Source of the DNA: JAMLHN01 sp035708745 | GTDB lineage: Bacteria > Chloroflexota > Chloroflexia > Thermomicrobiales > UBA6265 | Direction of reading: 5' to 3' | Length of the DNA stretch: 64,000 bases | NCBI GenBank assembly: GCA_035708745.1 | Contig: DASTFJ010000158.1 | Coordinates: forward strand, 1-64,000 | Part shown: positions 32,520 to 40,859 of the stretch, piece after piece | How positions within the stretch are numbered: the stretch's first letter is position 1 | How the letters are laid out: the number at the start of each line of letters is the position of its first letter | Made by a program: the position numbers and the translations under genes | The notes under the pieces: model-generated | What the model was told of the DNA's origin: nothing | Seen by the model: only the letters and a program-made list of their open reading frames with translations | Database searches by the model: none

Positions 32520-33983
32520 CTACTCGGATAACAATTCCTCCAACACCGCACGCACGATCTCGGGGCGGCCTCGCCCCCCAGTCGCGCGGATCGTCTCTCC
32601 CATCAACCGGCCGATGGCGGCCTTTTTGCCGTTCTTGTAATCGGCAACCGCCGCGGGATTGGCCTCGATGGTCTCGATAGCTGCTGTACGAATTACGTCG
32701 GCATCCCCGACCGAGATCAGATCGAGCCGCTCGGCGGCGGCACGTACATCTTCTCCCGGGTGCATACCGGTCAGCAGATCCTTTGCGCCCCGGCCGGTCA
32801 GAACGCCGTTCTCGACCAAGTCCACCAGACCGGTGAGCTGGGCAGCCTCGATCGGGAACTGGTCGAACCGCAGACCGCGTTCGCGCTGCAGTCCAAAAAC
32901 GTCATTCAGCAACCAATTCGAAATCTGTTTGGCTTGTGCTGGGTTGGCCGCGCTGGCGGCTGCCTCGAAGTATTCGGAGGTCTCCCGCTCCAGGGTCAGA
33001 TGCTCGGCTTCCGATTCACCTAACCGGTACTGCTCGATGAACCGTGCTTTGCGGGCCCTCGGAAGCTCCTGGAGGTTGGAGCGAATGGAGTCGACAAATG
33101 TTGCTTCGATCGTCAGCGGCGGCAGGTCGGGCTCGGGAAAATAGCGGTAGTCGTGCGCCGATTCCTTGGTGCGCTGGCTGACGGTGACGCCCTTGGCGTC
33201 AACCCAGCCGCGCGTCTCCTGCGGTATCGATCCGCCCCGGGACAAAACTTCGCGCTGCCGCTCCTCTTCGTAGACGAGTGCGCGCTCGACGGCGCGAAAG
33301 GAGTTCATATTTTTGATCTCGACCTTTTCCCCGACGATGGAGCCATCGGTGGTGCGAGTCGAGATGTTCGCGTCACAGCGAAATGCGCCTTCTTCCATAT
33401 TCCCGGTGGAGGCGCCGATATAGCGAAGGATCTGCCGTAACGCCATCAAATAGTCGCGCGCTTCGGTCGGGCTGGTGAGATCCGGCTCGCCGACGATCTC
33501 CATCAACGGCACGCCGGAACGATTGAGATCGACCAGCGACAGGCTCTCTCCGGCTTCCTCCCGGTGAAGCAGCCGCCCTGTGTCTTCCTCGATGTGGACG
33601 CGTGTGATCCCCGCGGTCTTCTCGACGCCCTCGGATGTGAACGTTAGCTGGCCGTCGAGGCAGAGCGGAAGGTCGTACTGCGAGATCTGATACCCCTTGG
33701 GCAGGTCGGGGTAAAAGTAGTTCTTGCGGTCGAGCTTGCAAAATCCAGGGATGGAGCAGCCAAGGGCAAGACCGGTGCGCACGACCGATTCGATCGCCGC
33801 TTTGTTGATCACCGGCAGCGCGCCGGGCAGACCCATGCACACTGGGCAAACGTGGGTGTTTGGCGTGGCGGATGCATATTCGGCGGAACAGCTGCAGAAC
33901 ATCTTGCTCTGTGTCAAGACCTGGGCGTGGACCTCGAGACCGATGACGGTTCGAAATTCGAGCTCGGTTCCGGTTGCAGCCAA
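32520..33983 (-). CDS. gatB: Asp-tRNA(Asn)/Glu-tRNA(Gln) amidotransferase subunit B
   Basis: The kinase/tRNA-binding subunit of GatCAB, which amidates Glu-tRNA(Gln) or Asp-tRNA(Asn). With the TTG start at 33983 it has 487 residues, the family length: TVIGLEVHAQVLT, zinc cysteines in FCSCSAEY and CPVCMGLPG, LDRKNYFYPDLPKGYQISQ, a YqeY-like C-terminal tail domain. A longer open frame to 34331 is rejected because an extended -10 box (34033-34041) lies inside it. gatA and gatC are not nearby. Confidence 0.92.
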   Translation of the reverse strand: MAATGTELEFRTVIGLEVHAQVLTQSKMFCSCSAEYASATPNTHVCPVCMGLPGALPVINKAAIESVVRTGLALGCSIPGFCKLDRKNYFYPDLPKGYQISQYDLPLCLDGQLTFTSEGVEKTAGITRVHIEEDTGRLLHREEAGESLSLVDLNRSGVPLMEIVGEPDLTSPTEARDYLMALRQILRYIGASTGNMEEGAFRCDANISTRTTDGSIVGEKVEIKNMNSFRAVERALVYEEERQREVLSRGGSIPQETRGWVDAKGVTVSQRTKESAHDYRYFPEPDLPPLTIEATFVDSIRSNLQELPRARKARFIEQYRLGESEAEHLTLERETSEYFEAAASAANPAQAKQISNWLLNDVFGLQRERGLRFDQFPIEAAQLTGLVDLVENGVLTGRGAKDLLTGMHPGEDVRAAAERLDLISVGDADVIRTAAIETIEANPAAVADYKNGKKAAIGRLMGETIRATGGRGRPEIVRAVLEELLSE

Positions 33984-34032
33984 TTCCTCTATCCGCTCGC
34001 GACATTTCGGCCATTCGCCGAGAACGACCTGA

Positions 34033-34041
34033 ATTTTAGCA
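34033..34041 (-). promoter_or_regulatory. Extended -10 promoter of gatB
   Basis: TGCTAAAAT on the minus strand; the predicted start near 34027 leaves a leader of about 43 nt before the TTG at 33983. Confidence 0.6.
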
Positions 34042-34092
34042 TGCGGACCCTGCTGGAACCGCCAGTTGATGCCCGGAAGCACAAGTTCCCTA

Positions 34093-34101
34093 TGGTAGAA
34101 T
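34093..34101 (+). promoter_or_regulatory. Extended -10 promoter of nuoG
   Basis: TGGTAGAAT; the predicted start near 34108 gives a leader of about 126 nt. No riboswitch recognised in that leader. Confidence 0.55.
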
Positions 34102-34233
34102 CGCCATCGTGTCAGCCCGCTCCGCGGAGCGGTTTGCGCCCGTCCAAATCCTTCGGAAAAGGCGCGTATTCGAACCGATTGCCGGAGTCGTTCAGGGCAA
34201 TCGTTCGAGAGAAATCGAGGCGGAATCGAGCGG

Positions 34234-36612
34234 ATGGCGACCCGAGCTGAAACCAAAATGGTCACGGGGAAAATCAACGGTCTCGATGTGACCGTTCCTG
34301 CCGGGACCACGATTCTCGAAGCCGCGCGCATGGCGAATATCGAGGTGCCGAACCTCTGTTATCAGCCATTGATGCGGCCGTGGGGGTCGTGCCGCATTTG
34401 CACCGTCGAGATTCTTGGAAAACGCGGCGGCCTGATCGAATCGTGTGCGACGCCCCTCGGTGAGGGCATGGAAGTGCTCACCCACTCCGAGCCGGTCGAG
34501 GACGCGCGGCAGTTCATTCTGCAGATGTATTTGATCGATCATGCGCTCGATTGCCCGACCTGCGACAAGTCGGGCGAATGCTATCTGCAAGACAACACCT
34601 ATCTCAACAACGTCAATACGAATCCCTACCGGCGGCCCAAGTTCGCGCATCCCTACGTGCACTTCAGTGACACGATCGACTACAAGTTCGATCGTTGCAT
34701 TATGTGCAATCGCTGCACTCGCGTCTGTGACGAAATGATCGGCGTCACCGCGATCGAATCGACGAGTCGCAGTATCGAGGCGGCCATCAGTCCGGCCTTC
34801 GGTCTGGAGCTGAAAGACACCCTCTGCACGAATTGCGGAATGTGCATCGCCGTTTGTCCGGTCGGCGCGTTGACCGATCGGCATTTCGCGCATCACCCGT
34901 GGGATTTGGATACGACCGAAACGATTTGCGGCTTTTGTGACAACGGATGCACGATCAATGTCGAATCGAACAAGGGCATTGTTCGGCGCGCCACCAACCT
35001 CTGGGAGCGCGGCACCAATCACGGGTATCTCTGCGAAAAGGGAAAATGGGGTCATGAGCTCCAGCAGTCACCCGATCGGCTGCGCTACCCGCGCATCAAT
35101 CAGCCTGGAACCTTCGGTTACGAGGTGACGTGGGACGATGCGCTCGACTCGATCGCCGGCGTGCTCGCGAACTACCAGGGCAATCAATTCGCCGCGCTCA
35201 TTAGTGCCGACAACACGAACGAGGACGCCTATCTCGCGCAGAAGTTCACCCGCGCGGTGATGGGCACCAACAATGTCGACCGCATGCTCACGGGCGCACA
35301 GGTAGCGGTCGAGCGTTCGGTTCGCGCCGCGTTGGGTCGCGACGTCGCCAGCACGAACAACCTCCAGGAGATGTTCACCTCGGTCAACGCGGCGATGGTC
35401 GTCGGACCTGACATCGGAAAAACCTCACCGGTGACTTCATACTGGCTCTACCATTCGATCATCTACCGCGAGGCCAAGATCGTCGTCATCTCGCAGGACG
35501 ACTATCCGCTTGGCTGGCGCGCCAAACTCTGGCTGAAACCGAACGAAGGCTCGACCGGCACGCTTCTCAAAGGTATTGCCCGTCAGATCATAGATCTGAA
35601 GCTGAACGCCGGTGGGATCGGCCAGAGCGAGCTCGCTCGGTTGACCGAATCGCTTTCGGAATATGACCTCGACAAGGTCGCTCGCTCGACCGGCGTGTCG
35701 GGTGACCAGATTCAAGCCGCTGCCGTGCTCTATGCGACCGGCGGGGTCGGACTCGACACGAAAGTGGAGGACGGATACCCATCGTCCGTTATCTTCAATA
35801 CCGCCGCCCATGTGGGATCGGCACTTACCAGCGGCTCATACGACAACGCGGCTGAAATCACCGATGTCTGCAACGATCTCGCACTTCTGACTGGCAACTT
35901 CGGTCGGCCGGGAGGCGGTGTGGCAACGCCGCGGGGACCGGCCAACTACCAGGGAGCCACCGATATGGGGGTTCATCCCTCATTCCTTCCGGGCGGCCGG
36001 GCGATCGCGGATGATAGCGCGCGCGCTGAAATCGAGCAGTTGTGGGGAGTGGCGCCGCCGGCGCAACCCGGGTACGCGGTCGACGAAATCGCCGGAGCCA
36101 TCGAAGTCGGCGAAGTCAAGGCGCTGTACATCGAGAGCACCTTCGCCCAGGAATGCGAAAACAATCCCGAGTTGCTGGCCGCTTTGCCGAAGCTCGACTT
36201 TTTGATCTACGCCGGCGCATTCGACTCGCCAATCGCCCAGATGGCCGATGTAGTCTTGCCGAGAGCGCTTTCGCTCGAAGTCGATGGCACCTTCACCAGC
36301 TACGACCGAACGGTACAGCGTGTTCGATCGGCAGTGCCTGCCGCCGGCGAGGCCCGCTCGACGGGCGCCATTGTGTCAGAGCTGGCGCAGCGGATGGGCT
36401 ACGAGATCGACTGGTTGCCAGTAGCCAGCGTGATGGACGAGATCGGCTCCATCGTTCCGGAATATGGCGGCGTCACCTTCGCTCGTCTGGAACGCGATGG
36501 ACTGAACGTGCCGGCTCGATCCTATGCCGATCCAGGCGCATCGATCCTCATTCCGGGTCCGGACGGACTCGCCTCACTTTCACCCGCGTTCGTCTCCATG
36601 GCGGCGGACTAG
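34234..36612 (+). CDS. nuoG: NADH-quinone oxidoreductase subunit G (NuoG-like molybdopterin-fold protein)
   Basis: A 792-residue multi-cluster electron-transfer subunit. In order: 2Fe-2S ferredoxin domain (C42, C53, C56, C71), the HX3CX2CX5C site HALDCPTCDKSGEC, two 4Fe-4S sites (CIMCNRCTRVC and CTNCGMCIAVCP), then the molybdopterin-oxidoreductase fold starting with its own 4Fe-4S site (CGFCDNGC and the Cys in GYLCEKGKWG). In formate dehydrogenases a Sec or Cys follows GTNNVD; here the stretch is DRMLTGAQ with none, which favours a NuoG role over FDH. It pairs with NuoI, but other nuo genes are absent. Confidence 0.82.
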   Translation: MATRAETKMVTGKINGLDVTVPAGTTILEAARMANIEVPNLCYQPLMRPWGSCRICTVEILGKRGGLIESCATPLGEGMEVLTHSEPVEDARQFILQMYLIDHALDCPTCDKSGECYLQDNTYLNNVNTNPYRRPKFAHPYVHFSDTIDYKFDRCIMCNRCTRVCDEMIGVTAIESTSRSIEAAISPAFGLELKDTLCTNCGMCIAVCPVGALTDRHFAHHPWDLDTTETICGFCDNGCTINVESNKGIVRRATNLWERGTNHGYLCEKGKWGHELQQSPDRLRYPRINQPGTFGYEVTWDDALDSIAGVLANYQGNQFAALISADNTNEDAYLAQKFTRAVMGTNNVDRMLTGAQVAVERSVRAALGRDVASTNNLQEMFTSVNAAMVVGPDIGKTSPVTSYWLYHSIIYREAKIVVISQDDYPLGWRAKLWLKPNEGSTGTLLKGIARQIIDLKLNAGGIGQSELARLTESLSEYDLDKVARSTGVSGDQIQAAAVLYATGGVGLDTKVEDGYPSSVIFNTAAHVGSALTSGSYDNAAEITDVCNDLALLTGNFGRPGGGVATPRGPANYQGATDMGVHPSFLPGGRAIADDSARAEIEQLWGVAPPAQPGYAVDEIAGAIEVGEVKALYIESTFAQECENNPELLAALPKLDFLIYAGAFDSPIAQMADVVLPRALSLEVDGTFTSYDRTVQRVRSAVPAAGEARSTGAIVSELAQRMGYEIDWLPVASVMDEIGSIVPEYGGVTFARLERDGLNVPARSYADPGASILIPGPDGLASLSPAFVSMAAD

Positions 36613-36628
36613 CCAACAGGAGCGTTGT

Positions 36629-37090
36629 ATGTTCGAAGAAGTCAAAGGGTTCGGAGTCACCCTCAAGCGCTCCGTCATGCCAAAGCTGACGATCCAGTAT
36701 CCCGATGAGAAGCGGGATATGGCCGACCGGTTTCGCGGTTTGCCGTCGTTGCGCACCGACCCGGACAGCGGCGAGGCGTTGTGTGTCGCCTGCGGATTGT
36801 GCGCGCGTATCTGCCCGACTTCCTGCCTGGAGATGAATGTCATCCCATCGGAGGAAGGCGATCGCGAGCTCGGTGAGTTCATTCTCCGCTCCGGCCGGTG
36901 CATGTTCTGCGGGCTCTGCGCTCAGGTCTGCCCCGTGGACGCCATCACCATGAGCAAAGAGTACGAGCTGTCTGTGCAGGATCGCGACGGTCTCGTTTAT
37001 ACGAAGACTGAGCTGGCGACCATTGGCGGTCAAACGCCAAGCTGGTGGGACGACATGCTCGAACCGCCGGTCAACGCGGCCGCCAAGTAG
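36629..37090 (+). CDS. nuoI: NuoI-like 2x[4Fe-4S] ferredoxin subunit
   Basis: A 153-residue protein with two 4Fe-4S motifs, CVACGLCARICPTSCLEM and CMFCGLCAQVCPVDAITM, and the family RGLPSLRTDPDSGEALC start. It carries electrons between NuoG clusters and quinone reduction in complex I. ATG at 36629 with AGGAGCG upstream, 16 nt after nuoG. A terminator ends the two-gene unit. Confidence 0.88.
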   Translation: MFEEVKGFGVTLKRSVMPKLTIQYPDEKRDMADRFRGLPSLRTDPDSGEALCVACGLCARICPTSCLEMNVIPSEEGDRELGEFILRSGRCMFCGLCAQVCPVDAITMSKEYELSVQDRDGLVYTKTELATIGGQTPSWWDDMLEPPVNAAAK

Positions 37091-37116
37091 CAACTGACGA
37101 CATTGGAAATCTGGGG

Positions 37117-37141
37117 CGGCGGAGCACACTGCTCCGCCGTT
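37117..37141 (+). terminator. Terminator after nuoI
   Basis: CGGCGGAGCA and TGCTCCGCCG pair perfectly around CAC, followed by TTCTTGTT. Confidence 0.8.
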
Positions 37142-37159
37142 CTTGTTGAATGGAGGTCA

Positions 37160-38608
37160 ATGGTGACGAAGAAGTACCCGATATATCTGGCGGGCGAATG
37201 GGTCGAATCCGATTCGCCGCTCGACGTGACCAATCCCTATAACGGCGACATCATCGGTCGCACGTGGCTGGCTTCGGCCGAGCAGCTCGAGCAGTCGGTC
37301 GTCGCCGCGGAGAGGGCCTTCGAGGTCACCCGTAAGCAACCCGCGTTCGAGCGGGTGAAGATCCTGGACGCCCTGGCGGACAAATTACAGAAGCATCGCG
37401 ACGAGATTGCGGCACTGATCGCCCAGGAAGCCGGCAAGCCGATCCGGGACGCCGAAACCGAAACCGACCGCGGCGTCTTTACGGTGCAAGTCGCGTCCGA
37501 AGAAGCCAAACGGATCGAAGGGAACGTCGTTCCGCTCGATCTGCTGCCATCATCGAAGGGGCGATTCGGCATCGTGCGGCGTTTCCCGATCGGGCCGATC
37601 GCCGGTATCTCGCCTTTCAACTATCCGTTGAATCTCGCGCTGCACAAGGTGGCTCCGGCTATTGCCACGGGAAATCCAATCGTCTTGAAGCCGCCCACCA
37701 AGGATCCGCTGGTCATGCTCTTTGTGGCTCGGCTATTGGACGAGATCGGAATCGAGCCGGGGTCGCTGAGTGTGCTGCCCATGAGCCGAGAGGTGGGCAA
37801 CGCGATGGTGGAAGACGATCGGTTCAAGCTGCTGTCGTTCACTGGCTCGCCCGATGTCGGTTGGGAAATGAAGCGTGACGCCGGCATGAAAAAGGTCGTC
37901 CTGGAGTTGGGCGGCAATGCGGGCGTGATCGTGGATGAAGATTCCGACCTGGCGTTCGCCGCGCAGCGTGTGCGGGTCGGGGCTTTTGCCTATGCCGGGC
38001 AGGTCTGCATCTCGGTGCAACGCGTCTTCGTTCACGAGAAGGTCTACGAGGCGTTCGTCGAAGCGCTGGTGGCGGAAACGAGTCGCGTGAAAATGGGCGA
38101 TCCGCTCGACCGGGAAACCGACCTGGGCCCCATGATCGATGACAAGGCTGCCGCGCGCAGCCAACATTGGATCGAGGAAGCGGTCGCTGCGGGGGCAACG
38201 GTGCTGACCGGCGGCAAGGCCGAAGGGCGCTTCATGCAACCGACCATTATCGAGAATGCGCCGCGTGAATCGTTCGTTTGCTCGCGTGAGGCATTCGCGC
38301 CGCTCGTGACAGTGTTCAGAGTACCTTCCTTTGGCAAGGCGGTCGATGGGGTCAACGATTCGATCTATGGACTGCAGGCCGGCGTGTTCACCAACAATCT
38401 CGAGCGGGCGCTCTATGCGTTCGAGAATATCGAAGCCGGCGGTGTCGTTCTCAACGATGTGCCAACTTATCGCATCGATCACATGCCCTATGGCGGCGTG
38501 AAGTCCTCCGGGCTCAGCCGTGAAGGCATCCGCTACGCGATCGAGGATATGACCGAGATGCGCCTGCTGGTGATCAATCGGTTGGAGAGCCAGCGAGTCA
38601 TCGACTAG
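37160..38608 (+). CDS. NAD(P)-dependent aldehyde dehydrogenase
   Basis: A 482-residue enzyme of the ALDH superfamily. Cofactor motif SFTGSPDVGWEMK, catalytic Glu in VVLELGGNAGVIV and catalytic Cys in YAGQVCISVQRVF are all in place. The style is that of the ALDH11/lactaldehyde or succinate-semialdehyde group; the substrate is not certain. ATG at 37160 with GGAGG 4 nt upstream. Single-gene unit between two terminators. Confidence 0.9.
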   Translation: MVTKKYPIYLAGEWVESDSPLDVTNPYNGDIIGRTWLASAEQLEQSVVAAERAFEVTRKQPAFERVKILDALADKLQKHRDEIAALIAQEAGKPIRDAETETDRGVFTVQVASEEAKRIEGNVVPLDLLPSSKGRFGIVRRFPIGPIAGISPFNYPLNLALHKVAPAIATGNPIVLKPPTKDPLVMLFVARLLDEIGIEPGSLSVLPMSREVGNAMVEDDRFKLLSFTGSPDVGWEMKRDAGMKKVVLELGGNAGVIVDEDSDLAFAAQRVRVGAFAYAGQVCISVQRVFVHEKVYEAFVEALVAETSRVKMGDPLDRETDLGPMIDDKAAARSQHWIEEAVAAGATVLTGGKAEGRFMQPTIIENAPRESFVCSREAFAPLVTVFRVPSFGKAVDGVNDSIYGLQAGVFTNNLERALYAFENIEAGGVVLNDVPTYRIDHMPYGGVKSSGLSREGIRYAIEDMTEMRLLVINRLESQRVID

Positions 38609-38633
38609 CTGGCTCATGTGCGATCCGAAGGCA

Positions 38634-38663
38634 GGAGGTCCCTTACCAGCGTTCGGGACCTCT
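38634..38663 (+). terminator. Terminator after the aldehyde dehydrogenase gene
   Basis: AGGTCCC and GGGACCT arms with a 12-nt loop and a short T-containing tail, ending the aldehyde dehydrogenase transcript. Confidence 0.6.
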
Positions 38664-38771
38664 TGCATTCCTTACCGGTGAGACAGCTTACTGGAATCTG
38701 TGCAAAGTTAGTCAAAAAGTCTCAGCAAAGTTCACCAAATTTGACGTGTCAAGAAAATTCCTGCGATTTTT

Positions 38772-38919
38772 GACCTAGGGCATCCGGCAATAGGGAACCT
38801 CCCACCCCCGTCGTTGCAGCGCTCCGTGGCTGCCGTTTGCGGCCCAAGGCAGCCACTGAGGGCTGCAACTACGCAATCGAATCAGCAGGTCCGCATCCTA
38901 TTGCTGGGTGCTCCTAGTC
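38772..38919. ncRNA. Candidate structured RNA with 6S-RNA-like architecture
   Basis: This lies in a 400-bp gap with no credible gene. Bases 38772-38794 pair with 38897-38919 (22 pairs, two single-base bulges, two G-U type pairs), then comes an open bubble (17 nt left, about 26 nt right), then a 20-bp stem (38813-38834 with 38848-38869, two mismatches) and a 13-nt loop. Closing stem, large central bubble and long terminal hairpin in about 148 nt is the layout of 6S RNA, which traps sigma-70 RNA polymerase. The strand is not decided: the fold works both ways. An AT-rich segment (38680-38770) with TTGACG at 38742 could hold a plus-strand promoter. I saw no sequence identity to a known 6S RNA. 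Confidence 0.45.
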
Positions 38920-39010
38920 TCCGGATGTCTGTCGCCTGCATCTGAGAACGGCCAAAGGGGGTTGCTCATCGCGGTGAAAGGCGCATCTATCATCCCCCGA
39001 TGGGTCCAGG

Positions 39011-39859
39011 CTAGGCGAGTCCGCGAAGGATTGTCAGATTCATCAGATCCTCGGTGATATCGTCATCCTTCGGAGTTTCGAGGATGCCAGGACGGCCCGC
39101 CAGCCGTTCGTCGCGCAGTAGAAATTGGAACGCGTCGGCGCCAATCATGCCCTGGCCGATGTGCGCATGCCGATCGCGAAACGATCCAAAATCCTTGACC
39201 GAGTCGTTCAGATGCAGCACATGCAGGCGATCCAAACCGATGATATCGTCGAATCGTTGCATCGTCGCTGCATAGGTCTCCGGCGTGCGGATGTCGTAGC
39301 CGGCGGCGAAAACATGACAGGTATCGAAACAAACGGATACCCGAGATTTGTCGTCGACTCCGTCGATGATCTGGGCGATCTCCTCGAACGTGCGGCCCAG
39401 CGTCGACCCCTGTCCAGCGGTCGTTTCGATCGTGAGCGAGCAGGCGCCGTCCTTCAGCCGGCACTGAACGATGTTGATGGCTGCGGCGACCCGTGCTGTG
39501 CCGACATCGACACCAGTGCCCATATGAGCGCCTGGGTGCGAAACGAGATATGGAATTCCGAGCTGATCGCAGCGCTCCAGCTCGTATTGCAGCGCATCGA
39601 TCGACTTATTCCAGGCGGCATCGTCTGGGGACGCAAGATTGATAAGGTAGGAGTCGTGCGCAACAACAGATTTGATGGATGGATTCGCCGAGATGCCTTC
39701 GCGAAACCGCTCGATTACCGCCGGGTCGAGCGGTTTCGCATTCCATTGATTGGCGTTCTTCGTGAAGATCTGGAAAGCGGTCATTTCGAGCGTGGTAGCG
39801 CGCTCGATAGACTTGTCGACGCCGCCGCTGGCGGAAACATGGGAACCGAGCTCGAGCAC
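39011..39859 (-). CDS. nfo: Endonuclease IV (AP endonuclease) Nfo
   Basis: Cleaves the DNA backbone 5' to abasic sites in base excision repair, using three zinc ions. The 282 residues show GSHVSASGGVDKSIERA at the N-terminus, FTKNANQWNAKPL, HDSYLINLASPD, SHPGAHMGTG, IETTAGQGSTLG, CFDTCHVFAAGYDI, HLNDSVKDFGSFRDRH and ILETPKDD, which together give the zinc ligands of the family. Divergent from the glycosyltransferase 2 gene. Confidence 0.96.
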   Translation of the reverse strand: MLELGSHVSASGGVDKSIERATTLEMTAFQIFTKNANQWNAKPLDPAVIERFREGISANPSIKSVVAHDSYLINLASPDDAAWNKSIDALQYELERCDQLGIPYLVSHPGAHMGTGVDVGTARVAAAINIVQCRLKDGACSLTIETTAGQGSTLGRTFEEIAQIIDGVDDKSRVSVCFDTCHVFAAGYDIRTPETYAATMQRFDDIIGLDRLHVLHLNDSVKDFGSFRDRHAHIGQGMIGADAFQFLLRDERLAGRPGILETPKDDDITEDLMNLTILRGLA

Positions 39860-39900
39860 GTTTACAGTCCTCTTTGTCCGAATGGCGTGTCAGTCGCCCT

Positions 39901-39910
39901 ATGCTAGCAT
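39901..39910. promoter_or_regulatory. Palindromic extended -10 element serving both nfo and the divergent gene
   Basis: ATGCTAGCAT is a perfect palindrome, so each strand reads TGCTAGCAT, the local extended -10 pattern. It would give leaders of about 35 nt for nfo and about 52 nt for the glycosyltransferase. Confidence 0.5.
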
Positions 39911-39968
39911 TCGCGATCGGGCCCTCTCAGGCTCCAACGCCCCGGCGCTTCGGTCGTGAGGACCACCC

Positions 39969-40757
39969 TTGACGCTTGCTTCCAGTTTCACCAACGAACA
40001 TCCGAAGCGACTGTCGCAGTCTGTCATCGTTCCAGCCTATAACGAGTCGTTTCGAATCGAGCGATCCCTACGCTCCATCATGGGTTATCTGGCCGGACAG
40101 GACTACCCCTCCGAAGTCCTGCTCATCGATGACGGCAGCACAGATGACACGGCGGCAGTCGCCCGCAGCCTCATGTCGGAATTCCCGACGTTGCGGGTCC
40201 ATTCGATTGCCCACGCGGGCAAAGCCGCGGCTGTGCTCTTCGGACTCGCTCATGCCAATGGGGAATTGATGCTGTTCACCGACGCAGATTTGGCGACGCC
40301 CATAACCTATCTCGCTGAGTTCCGGGAAGCCGTCGCGCAAGGCGCCGATGTCGTGATCGGTTCGCGGGAAGGCAAAACCGCCTCCAGAATTGGAGAACCG
40401 GTCTTTCGACACATGATGGGCCGTGGGTTCAATGCCATGGTGCGCATTCTGTTACTACCGGAAATCCATGACACGCAATGTGGCTTCAAACTCTTCACAG
40501 CTCGCGCAAGAGACGAGATCTTACCGCGTTTGCTCCTCTATCGAGTCCAGAGCGGCGATTTCGAGCAGCCAAAGGTCACCGCGTTCGATGTCGAGCTCCT
40601 GGTGGTCGCTCGGCGATTAGGACTGAACACAGAAGTCATACCGGTGACCTGGACCTTCGGAGAACGCAGCAAGGTGAACCCCATCGGCGACACGATCACC
40701 AACTTCTCGGATGTCGCGCATGTGAAATGGAACGATCTGCGCGGTCGCTATCGATAA
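39969..40757 (+). CDS. Family 2 glycosyltransferase (dolichyl-phosphate glucosyltransferase-like)
   Basis: A 262-residue GT-A enzyme with VIVPAYNESFRIERSL, LLIDDGSTDDT, the DXD-type FTDADLATP, and DTQCGFKLFT, close to ALG5/undecaprenyl-phosphate sugar transferases. It probably puts a sugar on a polyprenyl phosphate at the inner face of the membrane; no membrane anchor is seen. The TTG at 39969 has GAGGA upstream. It is followed by a regulator gene with its own promoter. Confidence 0.85.
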   Translation: MTLASSFTNEHPKRLSQSVIVPAYNESFRIERSLRSIMGYLAGQDYPSEVLLIDDGSTDDTAAVARSLMSEFPTLRVHSIAHAGKAAAVLFGLAHANGELMLFTDADLATPITYLAEFREAVAQGADVVIGSREGKTASRIGEPVFRHMMGRGFNAMVRILLLPEIHDTQCGFKLFTARARDEILPRLLLYRVQSGDFEQPKVTAFDVELLVVARRLGLNTEVIPVTWTFGERSKVNPIGDTITNFSDVAHVKWNDLRGRYR

Positions 40758-40782
40758 TCTGGACAGCCGGCTCAATAGTTGT

Positions 40783-40808
40783 GTATACGTACACTCTGTA
40801 CGTATACT
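40783..40808 (+). promoter_or_regulatory. Perfect inverted repeat overlapping the regulator promoter
   Basis: GTATACGTAC (40783-40792), 5 nt, GTACGTATAC (40798-40807). TATACT at 40803-40808 is a good -10 with TTGTGT 18 bp upstream, so the repeat fills the core promoter and is likely an operator. It may be for autoregulation by the NarL-type protein encoded downstream, whose family binds inverted repeats. Confidence 0.6.
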
Positions 40809-40859
40809 AGATATGGCGCTTGGCTGGGGCGCCGATCGTGTCTCCGCGGAGTTGGAGAG

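Noticed and set aside
33984..34331. 116-residue N-terminal extension of GatB
   Set aside because: It contains the extended -10 promoter and has no similarity to GatB; the TTG at 33983 gives the normal length.
34234..36612. Formate dehydrogenase alpha subunit, possibly a selenoprotein
   Set aside because: The catalytic Cys/Sec position after GTNNVD is absent and no in-frame TGA occurs; pairing with NuoI fits NuoG better.
38642..38655. LexA-type box (CTTACCAGCGTTCG)
   Set aside because: Only one half-site matches, and it is part of the aldehyde dehydrogenase terminator.
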